NCBI GenBank assembly: GCA_963932465.1
Contig: OZ010795.1
Span: 476,708,806-476,772,805, forward strand
From: Maratus speciosus
Lineage: Eukaryota > Arthropoda > Arachnida > Araneae > Salticidae
Reading direction: 5' to 3'
Length of the DNA stretch: 64,000 nt
This document shows, in pieces, positions 24,071 through 36,549 of the stretch. The stretch's first letter is position 1; each line of letters opens with the position of its first letter. Both the position numbers and the translations under genes were made by a program. The notes under the pieces are model-generated. The model did not search any database. It was not told where the DNA came from and was given only the letters and a program-made list of their open reading frames with translations.

Positions 24071-25106
24071 GTTAAAACATATATATACTTTAACACAAAC
24101 ATTCAAGATGGTTTAAAAAATATTTTCACTTCTTTCTTACCGAGGCATCTTCAGTTATTGATGTTTTTCGTCTCACTCCCTCGCTAATCGTTGCTTTCTA
24201 TATTTTCCCTGTTATTTATCCCTATTTTTAGAATGTGTCGCCATCTATTGTCTATAACTGCGTGCAGTTGATCATTGCAGGTTTCTGATTTTGATGAGAT
24301 GATTTCAATGGCTTCTCTTGTTAATGCGTAATTTAAACTATTGTATTTTGCCAATTTCTCGACATTTTAAAAATCTATTGTGATGGGGGATTTATTATTC
24401 AGTCTTGCTATGGCCGTAGATGATTTATTAAGTCGTATATCTCGTTGATGTCCTTTAATCCTGTCTTCTAGCTTTCTTTTTGTCATTCCTATATATGACA
24501 TATCTTTTCCTTCATTGTTTTTTAATTAATTTTATATATTCTAGACGTCTGTAGGTGTGAAATTTTCTCAATGTCTGTTCTAATTAATTTAAAGCTTGGC
24601 AGGTCAGGGGTAATAGGGGTATTCATTCCTAGTTTTTTAAATTCTCTTTTTATTTTTAACGAAACACCTTTTATGAAAGGGATTGAATTTGTAAATGTTA
24701 TAACTTTCTGAGCTGGTTCTATTCTATTGTACCTTTTTTTCACTTTATCAATTAATTTTTGTATCATTTTTGTGGTATATCCTGCATCCTTAGACATTGA
24801 TTTGATTTGATTTATTTCGGTTTCTAGGAGGTCTTCTGTTGAACATACGTTTAGTGCTCTATGGATATATGTATTTATTGCAGCTATTTTATATGGAAAA
24901 GGGGTCCTTGAGTGTTTGGAGATTAGGTAAGAATTTGCATTTGGTTTCCTGTATACTGTAGTATGGAGATTATGTTCTGAACGAGTAAGTAAAACGTCAA
25001 GGAATGCCAGGTTGTTGTTTTTCTCTACTTCAACTGTAAACTGTATATTTTTATCATATGAGTTAAGTTTTTCTAGTAAGGGGGGGAGGTCTGTGGATTT
25101 ATTAGT
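24071..25106 (-). pseudogene. Penelope-like element, 5'-truncated copy, minus arm
   Basis: The 199-residue frame at 24522-25121 covers the end of a Penelope-type reverse transcriptase. NNLAFLDVLLTRSEHNLHTT and VYRKPNANSY are the conserved blocks after the palm, and FIKGVS and GMNTPITPDL follow. Beyond a stop near 24520, other frames read YIGMTKRKLEDRIKGHQRDI, the YIG half of a GIY-YIG endonuclease, which is the normal C-terminal partner in this group. The copy lacks the finger and palm domains. It is the mirror image of the copy at 25107-26199. The element normally reverse-transcribes at chromosome breaks or nicks. This copy is dead. Confidence 0.85.
24121..24154 (-). ncRNA. Hammerhead-ribozyme-like core in the Penelope-like 3' end
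   Basis: On the minus strand CTGAAGA is followed by a GCCTC...GAAGT stem with one mismatch and then by GAAAA. This matches the CUGANGA / stem II / GAAA core of hammerhead ribozymes, which are known from Penelope-like elements. The sister copy has the compensating base. The cleavage-site strand and stem I were not established. Confidence 0.35.
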
Positions 25107-26199
25107 TATTAATAAATCCACAGACCTCCCTCCCTTACTAGAAAAACTTAACTCATATGATAAAAATATACAGTTTACAGTTGGATAACTAATAAATCCA
25201 CAGACCTCCCCCCCTTACTAGAAAAACTTAACTCATATGATAAAAAAAATATATACAGTTTACAGTTGAAGTAGAGAAAAACAACGACCTGGCATTCCTT
25301 GACGTTTTACTTACTCGTTCAGAACATAATCCCCATACTACAGTATACAGGAAACCAAATGCAAATTCTTACATAATCTCCAAAAACTCAAGGACCCCTT
25401 TTCCATATAAAATAGCTGCAATAAATACATATATTCATAGAGCACTAAACGTATGTTTAACAGAAGACCTCCTAGAAACCGAACTAAATCAAATGAAATC
25501 AATATCTAAGGATGCAGGATATACTACTAAAATGATACAAAAATTAATTGATAAAGTGAAAAAAAGGTACAATAGAATAGAACCAGCTCAGAAAGTTATA
25601 ACATTTACAAATTCAATCCCTTTCATAAAAGGTGTTTCGTTAAAAGTAAAAAGATAATTTAAAAAACTGGGAATGAATACCCCTATTACCCCTGACCTGC
25701 CAATCTTTAAATTAATTAGAACAGACATTGAGAAAATTTCACACCTACAGACATATGGAATATATAAAATTAATTTAAAAAACAATGAAGGAAAATATAT
25801 ATAGGAATGACAAAAAGAAAGCTAGAAGGCAGGATTAAAGAACATCAACGAGATATACGACTTAATAAATCATCTACGGCCATAGCAAAATTGAATAATA
25901 AATCCCCCATCACAAAATGTCGAGAATTTAGCAAAATACAATAGTTTAAATTACACATTAACAAGAGAAGCCATTGAAATCATCTCATCAAAATCAGAAA
26001 CCTGCAATGATCAACTTCACGCAGTTATAGACAATAGATGGCGACACATTCTAAAAATAGGGATAAATAACAGGGAAAATATAGAAAGCAACGATTAGCG
26101 AGGGAGTGAGACAAAAAACATCAGTAACTGAAGATGCCTGGTAAGAAAGAGGTGAAAATATTTTTTAAACCATCTTGAATGTTTGTGTTAAAGTATATA
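25107..26199 (+). pseudogene. Penelope-like element, 5'-truncated copy, plus arm
   Basis: This is an inverted, nearly identical copy of the preceding element, joined head to head at a perfect palindrome centred near 25106. The first 68 bases of the arm occur twice (from 25110 and from 25188), so the junction was made with a short tandem duplication. The translation keeps DLAFLDVLLTRSEHN, YRKPNANSY, FIKGVSLK and IGMTKRKLEGRIKEHQRDI. It carries stops in KR*FKKLG and in the endonuclease half. Both arms end at the same sequence before TATATAC, so they share one 3' end and differ only by point changes. Confidence 0.85.
26128..26160 (+). ncRNA. Hammerhead-ribozyme-like core, second copy
   Basis: CTGAAGA, then GCCT...AGGT able to pair as stem II, then GAAAATA. 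With the minus-arm copy, stem II can be made fully complementary by one base in each copy. That suggests the ancestral element had an intact core. The function of this copy is not shown. Confidence 0.35.
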
Positions 26200-27316
26200 C
26201 AGGGTGATTCATAAATATCGAAACAATAGGCTATTTCATTAAATATTACCCCTAGACCCATACTTCCAATTGCAAAGTTTCATAAAAAAAGATGCAAAAT
26301 TTAATGTCATAAGTTGCAACTCCATGGGGAGTCTATTTGAAAAAATACGAAAATTAAATTTTTATACGGCCCCCGTAGTGTAAAAATTCCAATCAGTAAA
26401 ACTTTCCTTATCCATTCCTGAATTAAACACAAAAAATTGCATCTTCATATCTGAAAAACTCGCAGAGTTATGGCCGTTTAAATAATTCATCAGGTTTTAA
26501 GGGATTAGACGCAAATTGAAATGCGTGCAATCCAAGAAACAATATTACTTTAAGAGTTCTAGGAAACATGTAAAATATATATATGTTGAGTTAGAATTTT
26601 GATTTTTGTTTCTTTTTTTGTGATGGTTAACCATATAATTTGCAAACAAAATCACATCCTAATATTCTCATAAAGTTTTAAAAAAAATTAAATGATTAGT
26701 ATATTTTTAAGCGGATTTAATTTAAAATCTTTATAACTCGAAAAATTATTCATCGGATTTCAGAGTTTGTTCATCTAATTAAAGAGGAAAGTATAATTTT
26801 AGTTTTGTTTCAGGATTTTTTTAAATATTAATTTTAAAAATATTAAAAATATTTATTTAAAAAATTATGTAATTTATTTTTTTTAATTATAATTTCAAAA
26901 GAATTTTTTTTTCAAATTTACCGAAACAAAATTAATGTAATATAATAAAAAAAGACATGTTCCAAGTTTGCACCTTTTTTATTTACAATTTTTGACTTAT
27001 AATAATTTAATGACGAAAAATGGTAAAAAGAAAAAGAGAAAATAAAACTTCATGCAAAAAAACGCATTTAAAGTTTTAAACATTGATTGAATTCTAATAA
27101 AATATTTAAATGCTTTTTTAAAAATTGCACGTGGAAAAGTAACTTCTTTCTGTAGCTTAAACTTCCGATTCAGTTTAACTTTTGCCGTCTCCACCTCCTT
27201 TTTGTACTCTTAAATGTCCATAAATAAATGTTAAATGTGTAATTTGAAACAATGCATTTTCTAACATGCCGATTAAGAGTTTTTCATAATTTTAGTCCTC
27301 AAAAATTCAGGCTTTT

Positions 27317-28485
27317 TATGGTCCCGGCGAGGCCGTTAAAAAGTCTATATTCGGGGCCGGGGCGCGCTAGGCGACTTTTTTCTGAAGACACGGTCAGGCC
27401 GGGCCTAATGTATTTTTTTCATACCGAACCAGGTGTTGGTGCAATTTATGACGGCCAATTATCTACACGAGGGATATGGGCCCGAAGGGGGGGGGGGGGT
27501 GTGCCTTCCGTGGAGGTCTTTCTAAGAGAACCTAACCCGTATTTACGAAGGATATCCAAGATTCGAAGAAAACCACTGAAAATTCCGAAAGATTGGGCCG
27601 GAGGGCGCGATTGGGTTCGAACCCAGCACCTCCCGTCTTCCAGCTTTGAGAGCAAAACCTCTCGGCCACTGGTTATACCGAACCGGGCTGGATTCCTTAT
27701 TCCTAGGTTTCCTCTGGGCGAAATTATCAGTCCCGGTCTCGAGTCAACCCGTATTAAAATCATTATCTCTGACTGACCTAATCAGTGCAAAAATAGCGAA
27801 AATTTGGCTCAGCCCAAAAACTTTTGCAACAAATGCATATATTTTTAAATGGCCATTATTTTACAATAAAACTTTAAAATTCACATTTTTAAAGGATAGT
27901 AGATTTTAAGGCAAAAAAATTAACATACAGTAAAACTAGCGAAAAAAATCTGCCTATCATGGAATCTTTCTTAAACGGAAAAATCTGTTGATCCATGGAA
28001 ATTGAATATAATAATACCTGAGAAAAAATAGACTAGTACATTTACATCTCCTAAGGAGGGAACTTGTCTGTAACGCTTTTTTTTTCTTTCCTATGTGATT
28101 CCATCTTATACGATTTTACTTTATATCATTTTTCATCGTCTCCAACACATGGAATATGGATTAACGATATTAAAGGAGAAGTGAATCGTTTACATATAAA
28201 TACAGATTCATTAATAAAGCAAATAATCACAGCTTTTGACGCTTCTTTAAAATTAATAATTATAAACATGAAAAAACAAGTAATATAGTAAGTATTTTCG
28301 GTCAGAACTCCTTCATACGAAACAACTTTTAACCATATCGATGTAAAAAACTATGTAGAATTTCAGTCAGGCCGGGCCAGGCTACGATTTGAACTTTTTC
28401 CAAGCAGGGTCGAACTTTTTTCCCTATGGGTCGGTTTGGGACCGGACCTAGATATTTCGAACCATTCAGACCTCTAGTGCAGACC
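27317..28485. other. GC-rich patches, possibly hAT-like non-autonomous DNA
   Basis: Patches with GGCCGGGGCGCGC (27351-27370), CAGGCCGGGCC (27395 and 28365) and GGTCCCGG stand out from the AT-rich background. The right side ends GACCTCTAGTG, whose complement CACTAGAGGTCTG resembles hAT termini. I could not find the left terminus. Open frames over this block (27252-27909) have no domain and partly cross the SINE. Confidence 0.25.
27431..27674 (-). mobile_element. tRNA-derived SINE, copy 2, with 10-bp target duplication
   Basis: This is the same element as at 14414-14655. On the minus strand it has A-box GTGGCCGAGAGGTTTTG, B-box GGGTTCGAACCC and the same body ending in GACGGCC(A/G)ATTATCTAC. 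The flanking direct repeat ATACCGAACC is perfect (27421-27430 and 27675-27684). A run of G (27488-27499) expands a shorter G tract found in copy 1. It lies inside a GC-rich patch of an older element, so it is the younger insertion. Confidence 0.85.
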
Positions 28486-29734
28486 ACCATCATACTTTTA
28501 AAGCAGGATTAAAGTAAAATTTATACGCTGCCTATTTTATGTCCAAAGGAGAGGCATTGTCTTATATCGACTTTTTTTAATGTACAATTTGTGGATGATC
28601 CCTATCTTGCATTCAAAATGAGTCAAAATCTCATCGCTCAGAGGCATGGATAAATGGTGTAAGTCACGAATTTCGGATTTTGATATCTCTGCGAATTTTG
28701 AAGATATCGAGATGAATTTTTTGGTGTTTAATTCAGGAATGGATGAGGGAAAATTTCCTGATTGGGAGTTTTACTCTACGGGCGCCGTATAAAAATTTAT
28801 TATTTGTATTTTCTAATATATTCCCCCCCCCCCCCCATGGAGTTGAAACTTATTTCATCTAATTTTGCACCTTTTTTTGTGAAACTTTGCAATTGGAAGT
28901 ATGTACCTAAGGGCAATATTTAAGGAGGTATGTTTTAAACTTTTGACATGTGCACTATTTTTTGGGTGTATATTAAACTATGTAATCTTAGTGTGTTTTA
29001 ATGTCTGAAAATAAATTGGTAGAACAAATGAAGATTATAATTGTAAATTGTTATTTATCGCCAAAATAAAGCATATAAAAGTATTTATGGCAGTACATAA
29101 TGAATTAAAATAAGTTTTGCAATCAAATAGCTTCCATAATTTATTTTATGTAAATTTAAAATAAAAAAGTGTCACAATTAATTTTGAAAAAACAGTAAAA
29201 TGGAATATTTAAAAATTATGATCTTAGAATAACACATGGACTCAAAGAGAAAGGTTTGAGGCAGTCACACATTTGGCTCCCAGGATGGCTAGCATGCGGT
29301 ACCGGATTTTTTTCACCCAATGAAATGGTAGTAAAAGGATCCACATAATGGATCATTTTACCTGGCAACATGGCCGTCTGTTTTAAGTCATATAACTGGA
29401 TGACGCCGAGAAACATAACAAACTTAACAAGTGTAATTCACATCTAAAAACATACACTATTAAGTAAACCAAGTCATATTTCTGTACAATAAAGACTGTA
29501 TACCACATAAATATGAAAGTTGGTGCTTATCTTATAACAGATGTTATAAAAACCACTTTTTCAAAGAATTCTTTTCAGCTGCGTAATACTGCGATCGCTT
29601 GAATACCGTCATTGATTCTTCTTTACTTGGCACAACTAGTTTATGTATTACCCTGTAGATAGCGCGACCTTTCTGGAAGAAAACCTATGTGGATCGTTTT
29701 GCCCACTAGGATCATGTTAAGCCGCCTTCCCCAA

Positions 29735-32700
29735 CATAATAATCCCTTTAACATACTTCAGTAAAAATTAGTTCGGAGCTAATTAAATCAAATGTTAATT
29801 ACAATTTTCAGCATACTGATTTTATCAATAATTTTCTTAGAATGCCATCTTAATTTAAACTTGCTCAACATAATTGTCTTAATTATTCTCATTTGTTTCA
29901 ATATATATATAATAAAATAATCAACTCGGCCCCGTGACTGGCAAGGGTTTGATCACAATAATAATGCATAATGCATAATTCAAATATTCTACAGGAAGAA
30001 AAGGGAAAAATAAAGGGAAGGATAAAATTATACCTTTTTATTCTGAAGAATCATCTTCTAGAGAGACAAGAGTTAGGTTTCAATTAATCCACATTGTGTT
30101 AAGGAATAAGCTAATAGTCTTTGAGTGCACACAAACTATAAGATCTCTACTGGGATCTAATTTTAAATATCCCTAATCTTGAAGGCATTTGTTTAGAACT
30201 AACTGGGAAACCTTTTTATACAGTACGCACTTGAAGACATTTTAGTCAAGACTAACTTCTTAATATTTGCCGTAGAGATTCATACATTTTAATTTGTATA
30301 ATTTTTTCTTTACATTTCTTCTTTCCTTCTCCCTACTGTCCAGTAGAGCAAATCTGCTTTCCCCTTTCTATCTTGAGTCTTCTACTTTGAGTGAGGACCT
30401 TTGTAAATTTATGTGAGACCTGATACATTCAAGTTCTGCGTTTGGAGCATGTGACTAAATGTGATGCTTTCTCCCCCAACACATTATGCTCCCTTATTTT
30501 TATTTCCTTCATCGGCGTGTGTACTGGGAAACATCTTTTCTCAGTATAGTGTCATAAATTTGTTTGTCATTCAGCCATAAATTCAAGTGACCAGTCATAA
30601 ATTTGCTTCTGGGAGGTCGGATTCATAGTTGTCTTTCTAAATTTAATTCGAAGCGTTCTGTATTGTGTTTATTGTCCATAGTTTAGTTGTATCTAGGAAT
30701 AATATTCCTTGTTTTGATGATGAGATTTTTTTTAATCCCATGATATATAAATATGATACAGAGGGAGAGAGAAAGGAAGTGAAAGAGCGCCTACATCTGT
30801 AACAATAACCTTATATAAAACGGCCAAACATGTCAATAACTTTTCAACCATAATTATCTTTTTATAGTGGCAGCGCACATTTATACATAAAGAAGAAATT
30901 TAACATTTGAATATTTGATAAAAGGCATTTTTAAAGTATCTAAAAATTAAGAAAATATTAGTAATGTTTTTCTCATATAATTTACAATTCTCACAAGCTT
31001 TGAGTAACGAGGCAAGCAACCTCATTTTGCCCGTAAAATATACGGACAAACCGTTAAGGGACGAATAAGAATAGCCGAATATATTTTAATGTATTGAAGT
31101 ATTCTTAATTTATTTTAAAATATTTGCATAATTAAAGTAATTGCATCTTAAATTTTATGCATTCTACTTCTTTAGAATTATCTTTTATATTGATCTTCAT
31201 AAGATAAATAACATTCAAAAGTTCTTTCGTTTGTATTATTCAAAACATAATTCACAACTCACAACAAACACGAAAAGTCAGAAATTTTTTTGCAACTTAA
31301 AAATATTTTAAAAAGTAAAATAAATATTTTTGAAGATAATTTAAATTTATATTTTCTAAACGTATTTTCAATGCAGATTATATCACAATTTTTCAAGTTT
31401 TCTAGCAGTACTTAGAGAAAGTTAAAAATTAATCCTACCGAATGCTACAGAACAAACGCATGATTCTTTTTTAAATTTTTGTTACATAATAAGCTAACAG
31501 GAACATGTTTTAATTTAGCATACTTTTGCAGATAAATGCATTTTAAACAAAGGCGTTTTTGAAACTTTTAAAACTTAACAGATTTGGGTTGTATTTATAA
31601 TAAAAGTTAATTTAAAAAGAAAATTCAGAAGTTATCATTTTCTATATTACTAGTAAAATGGACGCGAGAGGATGATTTAGATAATCTGTGCTATTAAAAT
31701 TAGGGTTTTAACAAATGTTATTAAATAGTATTTTTTCTTTAACTATACATATAAAGCTTCATTTGTAAATATTTCTTAAATATATACTAATTACTTATAT
31801 TGAATGTACTCTTAATGTAAACATGTAAACAAAAATAATGATCTTTATTTGCTGCCAAAGAAGCATTATTTTTTCGAAAACTTTTCTGTTAGATTAATTT
31901 TTAACTCTAACGAATTTTGAACTTTTTATAGTAGAATGGGTGTTTTTTTTTTTTTTTTTAGGTCAAAGCAGTATCACTGCTAATACGTTTGAATTGTTGT
32001 GGGAATTAATTGTGAATTCATCTTTTATAAATTAAAATGTCATACGCTCATTATAGTTCTTAAACGAATATTAATCATATATACTGGGTGTGAAAAAATG
32101 CTTCATGCGAAACGCTTAGAAAACCCAAACATAAATCATCGTACAATACATTGTCGTGGCGAATTGCTATAAGGCACTTTTTGGTTGTAGAGAAGAGACA
32201 GTTTATTACACAATACCGAAAATTCTATTTTTTTCATGACATTTTAACCAATGACATTCTGATGTTTTTCAAATTCATAAACATTCGTTGACTTTAGAAC
32301 ACGTTGAACTAATTGGACCATGTAGGATTAAACACCAACCCAGCAATACTAAAAATGCAATTATTGGTTCAAATTGCAAGACAGATTATAGAAAGTGCAA
32401 AGGAAAATCATTTTGTCAAATTGATCTTAAGAGAGGAGTTGCAGATATTAAATTAGATAGAAAATTTAGGAAGCTTGTCACAAGGAGTACCACAACATGA
32501 GGTGTTTCCAGATATGTTCTTTCCCTGTCATACCGTGTAGCCCCGTTTTTAAAAGGAAATGTGTCGAGAAAATAGGAAAAATGAAAATGTATAACTGATG
32601 ATAAAAAGAATTTTATGTTAGTGCGATTGTTTATATTATTGCAATTTATTTATTTATTTATTTTATGTTATATATATATATATATTTATTTATTTTACAT

Positions 32701-33135
32701 TTATTAATTTTTTTTTCGTCTTCTGAGAAATATTGTGATCCCATTTTTAAATTATGCAGTTTATGTATCTTTTTTTAAACTTTTTATAATTTACAATACT
32801 TTCGTCTTGTAAAGTCAAGATTCCTCTATATACCGCAAAATATTTGGTACATACTTCTTTTGTAGGTATTTCAGGGGTAAGAAACTTTGGGATTACGGCG
32901 CCCATGTGAGACTTTGGCAGTTAGCAGTGTTTGATTCAAAGAGAGTCAACATAAAAAAAATATGTTTCTGCATGCTAAAATTTAATATTTTTAAATTAAA
33001 TATGTATAACATTAACATTAAAAATACATAAAAAAGCATATTCAAATATAGGTTTGGGCTTGCGCACGTATGTGCGATTAATATTTGTAAAAAAAGGTCA
33101 TTATGTCACAGTGAGCAACGACCAAAAATGCACCG
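29735..33135. other. Long AT-rich stretch without recognisable gene
   Basis: I recognise no gene. 30300-30700 is somewhat less AT-rich and might be an old repeat. A 70-residue frame at 32288-32500 with four cysteines was not matched to any family. TA and TTTA microsatellites lie near 32641-32700 and a T run near 31946-31960. Confidence 0.5.
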
Positions 33136-34122
33136 CAGGGAAGACCGAGGCTAGTTGGCTACAGGGGTAAGTAGGCGCAGTCCTCATAAATTGCCTGTTT
33201 GTGGATAGATTGCGCAACCAGTCACAGAGTATCTTTTCTTCTTGCTTTTTACAATCCTCATTGTAGTTTTGCATCTTTACCTACATGCAATGGACATTTA
33301 TTACGATTTTTCTGTTTTTTGCACTCATAAGTAATTTTTTGTTGCTTCATTCTTTTTCTTATTTCTAATACTTATCTTAATAATTGCGATTTAACTTGTG
33401 CAGTTTTACTTAGTGTATGATTAACTGTACCTACCCCATATGTGATTTACTTGGATTATTTATGCTTAGATGGTTACGTGTCCCTTTTGTGAAGAAATTA
33501 TGGGGCTTTTTTATTATGGGTCTAGTACGCACATTGAACACGGGGCAAGTTGGCTCGGTGTCTGGTATGTGCTGGTAGCTTGAAAAACTGCAAACACCGA
33601 GAAAAGTGGTTGCAATGCAAGAATTTGGGCACACGAGGCTTGCCCAAACGGAAACACTCGATTTTTTATTTGTGACAACTGTAACTCTAATGATGATATC
33701 AAGTAGGATAGAAGTTACTCAATGTTAATGTTTTATTCATTATTTTTATGTCTGTATAATTTAGAATTTGCGTTGTACGGCGATAACGCCTTTGTTTAAA
33801 CTTACTGGTAATAATGAAATTTGTTTCTCTTAACTGCGTGTCTTACTTGAGTTTCATTTAAATTTTTATAAAGCGTGTGCCAGCTTATCCCATAGGTATA
33901 GGCAACTTGCCCCGTGACGGGGTAGGTTGGCGTACAATTTTCCTTTAACTTTAGGCTTCCGATAAACATAAACTACAAAAGCTACAAACTCAAAACTCCG
34001 GGTATGTACAGCCCAATGCCTGTTCTTTAAAAGTACAGTTAAAGTTTCATAAAAAACGTAAACAAAAAATTAATGAAAATCAATAACTAAAAACTGCGTC
34101 TACTAGCCCCGGTCTCCCCTAC
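33136..34122 (+). mobile_element. Deletion derivative of a cut-and-paste element, GGGGAGACCGGGGC type
   Basis: The left end is CAGGGAAGACCGAGGCTAGT. The right end is the complement of GTAGGGGAGACCGGGGCTAGT, and both continue with a GGCGCAGTC/GACGCAG-like segment. Between them is a fragment of a transposase tail and a second partial GGGGCAAGTTGGC motif. Terminal sequences of this style (GGGGAGACCGGGGCAAGTTGG) are common in pogo-like elements of arthropods. Only about 1 kb remains, so most of the transposase is gone. Confidence 0.55.
33470..33705 (+). pseudogene. Cys/His-rich C-terminal tail of a DDE transposase
   Basis: One frame reads CPFCEEIMG at the start, then GCNARIWAHEAC and FFICDNCNSNDD before a stop. 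This is the CxxC ... WAHEAC ... CxxC pattern of the zinc-binding, PHD-like tail found at the C-terminus of some pogo-type and related DDE transposases. There is one in-frame stop after LVA, and the segment between the first and second cysteine pairs looks longer than usual. The DDE core itself is absent. The fragment lies between terminal inverted repeats, which supports the reading. Confidence 0.5.
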
Positions 34123-36549
34123 TTTACTATATTTGTCAGAAGTCGGATAATCGGAGAAACAAATAAATACTATAAATGTATTCATGGTGAACCTAGCAAT
34201 ATGTAATCGTGGGATATTCTTTTGAAAAATGATGTTTTGGATGGTGTAAATAACTTGAAAAGAATGGGGCTACAACGCGTAATCATCATAGAGACAAGCT
34301 GTTAGATTGTTTTCAATGTGTGGTACTGATGCAAGGTTGTCAGTATTAATGATAAACAAAAACATTATTCCACGATGAATAGTCATATGCTCTAAAATGT
34401 TTGGAGAAATGAGTGCGATATTCACATATCCTCCATTCCCTTACTGTCCGATAACTTTCCTAATACAAAGATGCAATTTGTCGATGATGACTGTAATGTT
34501 ACTTTTCTCACCTCCATGTGATTCTAAAGCGATTTTGCTGCAAATGGTTTCGATTATGACTCACTGGAAGCATTCGGAACAGATGGGTAGAGACCAAGTT
34601 TACATCAGAAAATCGCCTCTAGACTGAGTGCAACCTTACTGGCAGAGTTTATGTATTCCGCATGGCTCAAAATTTGACTTCAATGTTAGCCATGGGTTAG
34701 ATACAATGCGACAACATGCGACGATTTAGGCGTTATGTTATCTGTTCTTTTACTCCGTACCCCGAACGCCGTAATAATTTCATTTCTGGATTTCTACTTG
34801 AAAAGTCTGATGAAAATTTATGACAAGAACACAACATTCCACCACAATTTCCGCAGAGAGGAAAAAACTATCAGAAGGCCTAACATAAAGCCTTTCGGAA
34901 AGGTGTTAATTTGATGCTGTTCGATACAGATAATGCTAAAGGTGTTACCATGTATTCTTCGTAAGACTAAAAGGCAGACAATAAAAAAAAATCGCCTATT
35001 ATAAATTAGATTAAAATTTTGCTCTCAAATATTTGAAATATGTGGAATAAATGCATCTCTAAACAAATTATTGAGCTTCATAATATAATCTTTCGAAATA
35101 TTTATTTTGGAAAATCCGTTAGGTAATTTAAACAGCTATTTAACTAAAACTAAATGATTAATGATATACAGTGTTTTTTGTTTAATATTGCAATAAATAT
35201 GTTAACGAATATAGTTAATTAAAATCATGGTATTTTTAAAAGATGTAAATAAACATTCAAAAGTTGTCAAGTTTTTAAACTTTGAAATTTGAAAATTTAT
35301 TATCACATTGAATGTAAGCGAATACTTTTACAGATAAATTCAAAGAAAGTACATTCCTTTGAAGGTAGATAATTTTCTAATGAAATATACAAACGTTTAT
35401 ATAATTGAATTGGTTTATGAGTCGTTTTATCTTTTGTGCTATGATATATTTTATATCAATTCAATAATTATTATTATCATGTGAGCGAAATAAGGATAAC
35501 TAGAAAAAATTTAAGAAGTTAAAATGCATGAAAAAAATATTTTTAATAATGTTGCTTTTGATTTTAATAATCCCCAACACAGTTACAATGAATATTGACG
35601 AAAAAAAAAAAAAAACGTAGATTTTTGTTTATCAAGACGTTTACTACGTAAAAAAAAAATTATTGCATTTCTACGTAAATGAATTTTAGTTAAATTTAAT
35701 TAATTAATTTTAAATGCTTTAGAATTATCATCTGCATTGATCTTTAAATGTTTAAAATATTTTTCCAGTGTAATTTAAATGCATAAGTCAATTAGAAAAA
35801 ATTAACAAACTTTCGTTTAATTAAATATATTTAAAATAAATAAGGACAACTATGGTTCAAGTATTTTTAAAAATATTTTTTTTATTTGAGTCATTTTCAG
35901 TTTTGTTTATTCTGAAACATTTTTCAAGCGAAATGAAGATGTACCTATAGAAGATTGAAGATTTTATTAAACAGATTGCTATATCTTAAGTACCGTTTTC
36001 ATAAAAAAAAAAATTGTTGAATAACAAGGTAACATTAATGTATCATTAATTTTAGGAATTTCCGAATTTTTACACAGAAGAAATTATCTAAAAATCAAAC
36101 TGATTTTTGAAATTAAAATATCTGCAAGTGTATTTATTCTTTGAATAAAAGTCATTACTTTTAGGAGAAATTTAAAATGCAAAAGTACACATGTTCAGTT
36201 AATGAGGTTGGTTTTTCTGTCTTTCATTTGCTACGTTTTTATCAGTTTAATAATTACTGTTAAATTTAAAAATTGCTATTTTCATAATTGCCATTGAACA
36301 GCCGTTTATATGTATGCAGATCTTCTTTCGCAAGTGATTTTTTAAAAACTTATTGCTCATTAATGTGGAATCTGATTATTCATGCCAAGAATTATGACGT
36401 AAACTTAGACTTATTTGGTTTTTAGTCTCATTATTCAAATTGAAAATTTTCTATCTTTACTAAAGTAATCAATTTTCGATATAAATATTTAAGTTATCAA
36501 GTTATTTATCTAATCAATGACTATCAATTTTCTCTTTTCTCTGAATTCT
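34123..36549. other. AT-rich DNA without recognisable gene
   Basis: 34200-34980 is less AT-rich and holds a 76-residue frame (34397-34627), but no frame gave a recognisable domain. The rest is strongly AT-rich. No repeat structure was seen. Confidence 0.45.

Larger units (their letters stand above)
26198..28925. mobile_element. Inverted-repeat element beginning ACAGGGTGATTC
   Basis: The left arm (about 26250-26490) is the inverted complement of the right arm (about 28660-28925). They share CATACTTCCAATTGC, AACTCCATGGGG, AAATTTTTATACGG and CCATTCCTGAATTAAACAC. The right arm has lost its outermost 50 bases. The inner left segment (26540-27020) is also homologous to the inside of the TTAA element at 60539-61247. 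The interior holds a SINE and GC-rich patches with CCGGGCC. There is no transposase. Confidence 0.5.
23472..29734. mobile_element. Outer long-TIR element carrying nested insertions
   Basis: The left arm (23472-23870) and the right arm (28935-29734) share three inverted segments. The ends are GAAGGTGGCCTAAAATGATCC and the complement of GGATCATGTTAAGCCGCCTTCC. A GGATCATTTTACC segment lies inside each arm. A 100-base inner block contains ACATGTCAAAAGTTT and TCTTCATTTGTTCTACCAATTT. I read these as the two sides of one element pushed apart by later insertions: a Penelope-like pair, a second inverted-repeat element and a SINE. The AAAATGATCC motif repeats within the arms. No transposase is visible. 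Confidence 0.5.

Noticed and set aside
27252..27776. 174-residue plus-strand frame and a 105-residue minus-strand frame
   Set aside because: Both run through the SINE and the GC-rich patch. Open length comes from composition, and the opposite strand is equally open.
32288..32500. 70-residue cysteine-containing frame as a small host gene
   Set aside because: No signal peptide, no regular cysteine spacing and no flanking gene structure were seen.
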